From Ruminococcaceae bacterium UBA2806 (GTDB lineage Bacteria; Bacillota; Clostridia; Oscillospirales; Acutalibacteraceae): DNA of 7,519 nt. Of this stretch, positions 1 to 4,886 are shown piece by piece (position 1 is the first letter of the stretch; the number at the start of each line of letters is the position of its first letter). The position numbers were made by a program, and so were the translations under genes. The stretch is taken from assembly GCA_002351795.1 (NCBI GenBank), contig DEHG01000151.1, positions 1-7,519 on the forward strand, read 5' to 3'. Under the pieces are notes generated by a model. The model ran no database searches. It worked only from the letters and a program-made list of their open reading frames with translations, and was not told the origin of the DNA.

Positions 1-1
1 A

Positions 2-541
2 TATGCTTTTTCTACTGAAAACTGGAAGCGTCCGTTTGAAGAGGTAAAAGCCCTTATGGGTATTTTCAGACAGTATCTTATAGATTCGCTGACTGATTTC
101 AAGGAAGATGATATCAAAATAGTTTATATAGGCGACAGGAACGGTTTTGATCCGGAGCTTAAAAAGCTTATTGATGAATCCGAAGAAAACGCAAAGGACA
201 GAACAGGAATGCAGCTCAATATAGCCATGAATTACGGCGCAAGAGACGAGCTTGTACGCAGTGTAAAATCTCTTGCCAAAGATATCAGAGAAAACAAGCT
301 TGATCCGGATTCAATAACCTATGACGATATAGCTGCAAGATTTTATACCGGAGGGATGCCGGATCCCGATCTTATAATCCGTACAGGCGGCGAATTCCGT
401 CTGAGCAACTTTTTGCTTTGCCAGTCGGCGTATTCGGAGTTTTATTCTACAGAGATATTATGGCCGGATTTCCATGAGGAGCAATTCGATGAAGCCATCA
501 GAGTATTTAACCAAAGAAACAGACGTTTCGGAGGTGTGTAA
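2..541 (+). CDS. uppS: Undecaprenyl diphosphate synthase, 3' part (5' end outside window)
   Basis: Cis-prenyltransferase that adds eight isopentenyl units to farnesyl diphosphate to make C55 undecaprenyl diphosphate, the carrier lipid for peptidoglycan and other wall polymers; it works at the cytoplasmic membrane face. The frame is open from base 2 and shows 179 residues against roughly 245-255 in the family, so about 70 N-terminal residues, including the catalytic-Asp/diphosphate-binding loop, are off the edge. Visible family motifs are YAFSTENWKRP (visible residues 1-11), LNIAMNYGARDEL (72-84), RTGGEFRLSNF (127-137, where many homologues have RTSGE), the following AYSEFY and LWPDF blocks, and the C-terminal RNRRFGG. 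The internal ATG at 56 is not the start, because conserved sequence precedes it. The TAA is followed directly by the cdsA ATG, so the two genes are tightly coupled. Confidence 0.97.
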   Translation, partial: YAFSTENWKRPFEEVKALMGIFRQYLIDSLTDFKEDDIKIVYIGDRNGFDPELKKLIDESEENAKDRTGMQLNIAMNYGARDELVRSVKSLAKDIRENKLDPDSITYDDIAARFYTGGMPDPDLIIRTGGEFRLSNFLLCQSAYSEFYSTEILWPDFHEEQFDEAIRVFNQRNRRFGGV

Positions 542-1363
542 ATGAAGGAAAGAGTCATTTCGGCTTTTGTGGTAATGGGAGTAATAGGCTCTATTGTAAT
601 ATTAAGCTTGTTTTTTCCGATCTGCATAGATATTTTTGTAGCGCTTGTATGCTCTGCTGCTGTATTTGAATTCTGCAAGGCAGTAAAAACGCTTAAAATC
701 ATACCGATAAGCTTTCCGAGCATAGCTTTTGCAGTTATTTATCCTATGCTGGTAAGCTTTGGAGTATCATATATAATGTGTTATGTATATATGATAATCA
801 TGCTTTCGGTCATAGTGTTCTGTCATACGAAAATATCTTTCAAGGATTTTGCATATACTTTCAGTATGACTGTGATAATAACGATATCTCTGACATCAAT
901 TGTCCTGCTGAAACAGGTGGATCTTACTCATTCTACAATGTTCCTGGTCATGTCGATGGCAACACCATGGCTTGGAGATGCCGGCGCATACTTCGTTGGT
1001 GTTCTGGCGGGAAAACATAAGCTTTGCCCGAATATCAGCCCCAAAAAAACTATAGAAGGCGCTGTAGGCGGTGTGATAATATGTATCATTACTTCATGTA
1101 CGGCACTGCTTATTTTTGAATTAGTTATTTATCGTGATATGAAGATTAATTATATAAATGCTGCGCTTATTTCGTTTATCGGCGCTTTGCTGTCAATAAT
1201 CGGAGATCTGAGCTTTTCGGTCATAAAACGTTCCTATGCAGTAAAGGATTACGGAGATCTTATCCCCGGACACGGAGGGATACTTGACCGTTTTGACAGT
1301 GTGATCTTTTTTGCACCGTTTCTGTATATAATATCCGGATACCTTCCGATCATTGTAAAATAA
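542..1363 (+). CDS. cdsA: Phosphatidate cytidylyltransferase (CDP-diacylglycerol synthase)
   Basis: Integral membrane enzyme that converts phosphatidic acid and CTP to CDP-diacylglycerol, the branch-point precursor of phosphatidylglycerol, cardiolipin and other phospholipids. At 273 residues it has the usual bacterial length. It is strongly hydrophobic with about eight membrane segments from residue 5 onward. The block DAGAYFVGVLAGKHKL followed by ISPKKTIEG matches the conserved cytoplasmic/catalytic region. The complete CDP-diglyceride synthase signature lies at residues 226-252: S226, K229-R230, K235-D236, G238, H244-G245-G246, D249-R250 and D252 all fit. The start is an ATG placed immediately after the uppS stop, with a good ribosome binding site GGAGGTG (530-536) inside the end of uppS and 5 bases of spacing, which implies translational coupling. 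Nothing in it looks degraded. Confidence 0.97.
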   Translation: MKERVISAFVVMGVIGSIVILSLFFPICIDIFVALVCSAAVFEFCKAVKTLKIIPISFPSIAFAVIYPMLVSFGVSYIMCYVYMIIMLSVIVFCHTKISFKDFAYTFSMTVIITISLTSIVLLKQVDLTHSTMFLVMSMATPWLGDAGAYFVGVLAGKHKLCPNISPKKTIEGAVGGVIICIITSCTALLIFELVIYRDMKINYINAALISFIGALLSIIGDLSFSVIKRSYAVKDYGDLIPGHGGILDRFDSVIFFAPFLYIISGYLPIIVK

Positions 1364-1368
1364 AGGAG
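1362..1368 (+). promoter_or_regulatory. Ribosome binding site that fixes the dxr start at 1377
   Basis: AAAGGAG overlaps the cdsA stop codon. It sits 8 bases upstream of the ATG at 1377, which is ideal spacing. A GTG at 1368 is in frame with dxr but its first base is the last G of this site, so it cannot be a normal start. Confidence 0.8.
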
Positions 1369-1376
1369 TGAGAAAA

Positions 1377-2537
1377 ATGGCTTCTGTAATTTCAGTATTA
1401 GGCTCTACCGGTTCTATCGGTACACAGACGCTTGATGTTGCAAGAATGCACGATCTTAAAATCTCGGCGCTTACTGCTAATTCCAATATCACTCTGCTTG
1501 AAAAGCAGGCGAGAGAGTTCCATCCTAAAATGGTAGCTGTTCTTGATATGGGCGCTGCCGCACAGTTAAAAATTGCGCTGAGTGATACAGATATTGATGT
1601 ATTTTGCGGAGAAGAGGGCATAATAAAGGCAGCAACGGAAGAAAGCTGCGATACGGTCGTAAACTCAATAGTGGGAGTTGCAGGACTTGTGCCGACTCTT
1701 GAGGCAATAAAGGCCGGCAAAAATCTTGCTCTTGCCAATAAGGAAACACTTGTTGCGGGCGGCAGGCTCGTTATGAAGGCTGTTGACAGCTACGGTGTAA
1801 AGCTGTATCCAGTTGACAGCGAACATTCTGCGATTTTCCAGTGTTTGCAGGGCTGTCCCAAGGGGTCGCTTAAAAAGATCATTCTGACAGCTTCGGGCGG
1901 TTCGTTTTTCGGAAAGAAAAAGGATGAGCTTGAAAATGTAAATGTCAGACAGGCGCTCAGTCATCCTAACTGGGAAATGGGTGCAAAGATCACAATTGAT
2001 TCCGCAACCATGATGAATAAGGGTCTTGAAGTCATTGAGGCTTCATGGCTTTTCGGATGCGGTGATAAAGATATCGATGTGCTTATCCACCGTGAAAGCA
2101 TAATACATTCCATGATACAGCTGAAGGATAATTCAGTCATTGCCCAGCTCGGAGTACCGGATATGAGAATACCTATCCAGTATGCACTGACATATCCAAA
2201 AAGGCTCCCTTCACCTGTAAAGGAGCTTGACCTCAGCGAGATAGGTTCGATGAGCTTTTATAAGCCTGATTATGAAACATTTGTATGCCTTGCGGTTTGC
2301 CGTGACGCATTAAGACGCGGCGGACTGTATCCTACTGTTGCGAATGCGGCCAATGAAGCTGCTGTCGGGATGTTCCTCAGAGAACAGATACGTTTTCTTG
2401 ATATCGGGGATATCGTAAGCGAAGCAGTAGGAAGCTTTAACGAGAATAAGGAAGATTTTACACTTGAAGATATCCTTTCTGCCGACAGACAGACAAGGGC
2501 AAAGGTAAGGGAAAAATTCGGGCACAGCACCTATTGA
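1377..2537 (+). CDS. dxr: 1-deoxy-D-xylulose 5-phosphate reductoisomerase
   Basis: Cytosolic enzyme of the MEP pathway: rearranges and reduces 1-deoxy-D-xylulose 5-phosphate to 2-C-methyl-D-erythritol 4-phosphate with NADPH and a divalent metal; the family is the target of fosmidomycin. From the ATG it is 386 residues, normal for the family (380-400). The N-terminal Rossmann loop LGSTGSIG is at residues 8-15, NSIVGVAGL begins at N96 and LANKETLV includes N121-K122-E123. The metal-binding set is intact: D147 and E149 in VDSEH, and E218 in NKGLEVIEA, matching E. coli D150, E152 and E231. The flexible-loop region SHPNWEMG, then IHRESIIHSM, LGVPDMRIPIQYAL and ANEAAV near the C-terminus are also present. 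It lies 13 bases after cdsA with its own ribosome binding site, and 32 bases before rseP. Confidence 0.97.
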   Translation: MASVISVLGSTGSIGTQTLDVARMHDLKISALTANSNITLLEKQAREFHPKMVAVLDMGAAAQLKIALSDTDIDVFCGEEGIIKAATEESCDTVVNSIVGVAGLVPTLEAIKAGKNLALANKETLVAGGRLVMKAVDSYGVKLYPVDSEHSAIFQCLQGCPKGSLKKIILTASGGSFFGKKKDELENVNVRQALSHPNWEMGAKITIDSATMMNKGLEVIEASWLFGCGDKDIDVLIHRESIIHSMIQLKDNSVIAQLGVPDMRIPIQYALTYPKRLPSPVKELDLSEIGSMSFYKPDYETFVCLAVCRDALRRGGLYPTVANAANEAAVGMFLREQIRFLDIGDIVSEAVGSFNENKEDFTLEDILSADRQTRAKVREKFGHSTY

Positions 2538-2565
2538 TACATAGATAATGAAAAAACAAAAATTG

Positions 2566-2575
2566 GGAGATGATC
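2566..2575 (+). promoter_or_regulatory. Extended Shine-Dalgarno sequence that overlaps the apparent rseP ATG
   Basis: GGAGATGATC matches the ideal full-length site GGAGGTGATC (complement of the 16S rRNA 3' tail) at 9 of 10 positions. The ATG at 2570 lies within this match, immediately after GGGAG, leaving no spacer. An in-frame ATA at 2579 lies 9 bases after GGGAG (ending at 2569), the distance expected for a start. The match is read directly; its use as the ribosome binding site is inferred. Confidence 0.6.
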
Positions 2576-3637
2576 ACAATAATAGATGGAATATTATTGG
2601 TTATAATCGGCGTTCTGTTATTCGAGCTTATCATTCTGCTTCATGAGGGCGGACATTTCGTTTCTGCTAAGCTTTCAGGAGTAAAGGTAAACGAGTTTGC
2701 TCTTGGTATGGGTCCTAAGCTGTTTTCATTTCAGAAGGGTGAAACAACATATTCGTTAAGACTTTTTCCGATAGGCGGATTCTGCGCTATGGAGGGCGAG
2801 GACGGAGACAGTGACGATGAAAGAGCTTTTGTAAATAAGGCGGTATGGAAAAGAATGATAATTGTGCTTGCAGGCGCATTTATGAATATTGTTTTAGGTC
2901 TTATTCTGGTAATGGTAACTCTCATACCTGAGCCTGCTTTTCCGTCACTTGAAATAACTAAATTCGTTGAAGGTTCATCAACCTCCGAAAAGCTGAAATT
3001 AGACGACCGTATTCTTTCCATAAACGGATACAGTACCGAAACATGGATGGATATGAGCTTTGCTCTGGGTACTGCAAAGGATAATGATTTTACATTTGAA
3101 GTTGAAAGAAACGGGGAAAAATATTCACTTGAACACGTTGTTTTCCCTATGAGCAAGGACAGCAGCGGAAATGACCGCATAGCCCTTGATTTCAAGGTAG
3201 CACCGATCGAAAACAACTTTGGCAATCTTATCGTTCAGACATGGAAGCAGACTATTTCTACTCTGAGAATGGTATGGGGAAGTCTTATCGGACTTCTTAC
3301 AGGACAATTCGGGATAAATGATATCTCAGGACCTGTAGGAATGGCAAGCGCAACGACAACTGTTGCATCTGAGGCTTTGAAAAAAAGCTTTGGAGACAGT
3401 GTGCTTTCAATCGTAAATATAATGGCAATCATTACCTTGAATTTAGGGATCGTAAATCTGCTCCCGCTGCCGGCACTTGATGGAGGACGCTTTGTTTTCC
3501 TGCTTATTGAAGCCATAATGAGGAAGCCGGTCAAGCGTGAGGTTGAGGGCTGGATCCATGCAGGAGGAATGATACTGCTGCTTGTATTCATGTTTGTGAT
3601 CACGATAAAGGATGTTTTTCAGCTTATTTTTCATTAG
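2570..3637 (+). CDS. rseP: RseP/RasP family site-2 intramembrane zinc metalloprotease
   Basis: Polytopic membrane protease (M50 family) that cuts transmembrane segments of anti-sigma factors and of leftover signal peptides, releasing stress responses. It has 355 residues, a normal length. Membrane helix 1 carries the zinc motif H25-E26-G-G-H29 (HEGGH; HELGH is more common, but the HExxH ligands are kept). A conserved GGF loop is at 69-71, a second helix starts near M96, a single PDZ-like domain spans roughly 125-205 (LSINGYSTETW), and the second active-site motif NLLPLPALDGG at 296-306 supplies the third zinc ligand D304. A last helix covers about 330-352. The start is uncertain: the ATG at 2570 is inside the ribosome binding sequence, and ATA at 2579 is better placed and would shorten the protein by 3 residues. 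There is an in-frame stop at 2549, so no upstream start exists. Confidence 0.95.
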   Translation: MITIIDGILLVIIGVLLFELIILLHEGGHFVSAKLSGVKVNEFALGMGPKLFSFQKGETTYSLRLFPIGGFCAMEGEDGDSDDERAFVNKAVWKRMIIVLAGAFMNIVLGLILVMVTLIPEPAFPSLEITKFVEGSSTSEKLKLDDRILSINGYSTETWMDMSFALGTAKDNDFTFEVERNGEKYSLEHVVFPMSKDSSGNDRIALDFKVAPIENNFGNLIVQTWKQTISTLRMVWGSLIGLLTGQFGINDISGPVGMASATTTVASEALKKSFGDSVLSIVNIMAIITLNLGIVNLLPLPALDGGRFVFLLIEAIMRKPVKREVEGWIHAGGMILLLVFMFVITIKDVFQLIFH

Positions 3638-3748
3638 AATACCATGCTTTTTAGAAATCCGGGTGCATAGCAAAGACTCGCAATAACCCTTTTCTATTCT
3701 TTTTGTAAACTGCTTAAATTGATTATTTTCAGTATAGGGTGAAATATC

Positions 3749-4798
3749 ATGGAAAGAAAAAAAACTAAGAAGGTTAAACTTGGAAATATTTTCATAGGCG
3801 GAGACAGTGATATTACCGTTCAGTCTATGCTAAATATCCCTTCAACCGATATTGAGGGAAGTGTAAGGCAGTCGGTTGAGCTTGAAAAAGCCGGCTGTGA
3901 TATCATTCGTCTTGCTGTGCCGAATATGGATGCTGTAAAGCTTATCCCGGCGATCAAGGAAAAGGTAAATGTGCCGCTTGTTGCCGATATTCATTTTGAT
4001 TATCGTCTTGCACTTGAAGCTGCTGCTGCGGGAATTGACAAGATAAGGATTAATCCCGGCAATATCGGCTCAGAGGACAGGGTAAAGCTTGTTGCCGATG
4101 AATGCCGCAAAAGGAATATTCCTATACGCATCGGAGTTAATTCCGGTTCGCTTGAAAAGCATATTCTCGAAAAGTACGGCAGACCAACTCCGCAGGCATT
4201 ATGCGACAGCGCATTATATCATGCGTCATTGCTTGAAAAATTTGATTTTGACAATATTGTTCTTTCCATGAAATCCTCGGATGTTGATTTTATGGTACAG
4301 GCTTATGAGCTTGCGTCCGAACAGACAGATTATCCCCTCCATCTTGGCGTTACCGAAGCCGGTACAGAAAGAATGGGCATTATTAAGTCGTCAATAGGTA
4401 TCGGTTCTTTGCTGCTCAAAGGTATAGGCGATACTATAAGAGTTTCCCTTACGGACAGTCCCGTTAAAGAGGTATATGCAGCTAAGGATATACTCAGGGC
4501 TTTGGGGCTTAATAAAAAGGGTATCAGGTTTATCTCATGCCCGACCTGCGGCAGGACAAGGATAAATCTCATTGAGCTTGCAAAACAGGCAGAGGATGCA
4601 CTCAGAGATTGTGAAAAAAATATCACAGTTGCAATCATGGGGTGTATAGTAAACGGTCCCGGTGAAGCAAGAGAGGCTGACATAGGTATAGCCGGCGGTG
4701 ACGGAAATGGTCTTATCTTTAAAAAGGGAGAGATCGTCAAAAAAGTTCCTGAGGAAAAGCTGCTTGAAGAGCTTATCAGTGAAATAGAAAAAATGTAA
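3749..4798 (+). CDS. ispG: 4-hydroxy-3-methylbut-2-enyl diphosphate synthase (flavodoxin/ferredoxin-dependent)
   Basis: Penultimate enzyme of the MEP pathway: reductively opens methylerythritol cyclodiphosphate to HMBPP using a [4Fe-4S] cluster and electrons from flavodoxin or ferredoxin. It has 349 residues, fitting the short two-domain bacterial form. An N-terminal TIM barrel (about 1-240) shows VQSM (24-27), VADIHFDYRLA (from V78) and RINPGN (100-105). The C-terminal reductase domain carries the cluster ligands: C264 and C267 in CPTCGRT, C299 in MGCIVNGPGE, and E306 as the fourth ligand. All are present, so the enzyme should be active. The ribosome binding site is AGGGTG (3736-3741), 7 bases before the ATG. 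A 111-base gap separates it from rseP, larger than the other gaps upstream, so a separate promoter is possible but none is convincing. A hairpin follows its stop. Confidence 0.97.
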   Translation: MERKKTKKVKLGNIFIGGDSDITVQSMLNIPSTDIEGSVRQSVELEKAGCDIIRLAVPNMDAVKLIPAIKEKVNVPLVADIHFDYRLALEAAAAGIDKIRINPGNIGSEDRVKLVADECRKRNIPIRIGVNSGSLEKHILEKYGRPTPQALCDSALYHASLLEKFDFDNIVLSMKSSDVDFMVQAYELASEQTDYPLHLGVTEAGTERMGIIKSSIGIGSLLLKGIGDTIRVSLTDSPVKEVYAAKDILRALGLNKKGIRFISCPTCGRTRINLIELAKQAEDALRDCEKNITVAIMGCIVNGPGEAREADIGIAGGDGNGLIFKKGEIVKKVPEEKLLEELISEIEKM

Positions 4799-4802
4799 AG
4801 AT

Positions 4803-4860
4803 GGGAGGTTGATGTATCCGGAATAATATTCGGGATATATCAACTTTCTGCCCGTTTTTA
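4803..4860 (+). terminator. Probable intrinsic terminator or attenuator between ispG and polC
   Basis: The arms at 4808-4824 and 4828-4844 form a 17-position stem with one G·U pair (4814/4838) and one G·G mismatch (4820/4832), closing a 3-base loop. GGG at 4803-4805 can also pair with CCC at 4851-4853, after which GTTTTTA (4854-4860) supplies a T-tract. It lies 5 bases after the ispG stop and about 27 bases before the polC start, a sensible place to end or reduce read-through from the lipid/isoprenoid genes. Against it: the core stem is AT-rich, and six unpaired bases lie between the core stem and the outer GGG/CCC pairs. No clear -35/-10 pair follows it for polC. Confidence 0.55.
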
Positions 4861-4873
4861 TAGAAAAAGCCTA

Positions 4874-4880
4874 GAAAGGA
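4874..4880 (+). promoter_or_regulatory. Ribosome binding site that decides the TTG start of polC
   Basis: GAAAGGA is followed by six A residues and then TTG at 4887, giving normal spacing. The polC frame has an in-frame TAG at 4872, and the first in-frame ATG is 38 codons after the TTG, inside the conserved-looking N-terminus, so TTG is the only reasonable start. Confidence 0.75.
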
Positions 4881-4886
4881 AAAAAA

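Noticed and set aside
778..1020. 80-codon plus-strand frame within cdsA
   Set aside because: It is out of frame inside a well-conserved membrane enzyme and has no motif.
1368..1376. GTG start for dxr giving three extra residues
   Set aside because: The G of the GTG is part of the AAAGGAG ribosome binding site; the ATG at 1377 has proper spacing and matches the usual N-terminus just before the nucleotide-binding loop.
1193..1738. 181-codon open frame on the minus strand
   Set aside because: It runs antisense across the conserved C-terminus of cdsA and N-terminus of dxr. Its Ser/Ala/Thr-rich product has no recognisable motif and is the usual reverse-frame shadow of real coding sequence.
2548..2646. 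Short frame from an ATG at 2548 (MKKQKLGDD...) overlapping the rseP start
   Set aside because: It is in another frame, has no ribosome binding site before it and ends after about 32 codons inside rseP with an unremarkable product.
2731..3225. 164-codon open frame on the minus strand
   Set aside because: It lies wholly antisense to rseP, including the membrane helix 2 and PDZ regions; the product is Ser-rich, without motif or neighbour logic.
3661..3705. Possible weak terminator after rseP (GGG near 3661 with CCC at 3687-3689, then a T-rich run)
   Set aside because: Only about three plus three base pairs form, with a four-base bulge, and the T-run is interrupted; it is too weak to call.
3690..3719. 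Possible promoter for ispG with an extended -10-like TGCTTAAAT (3711-3719)
   Set aside because: The -10 matches only 4 of 6 positions and no -35-like hexamer lies 16-18 bases upstream. The gap could hold a promoter, but the sequence does not show one clearly.
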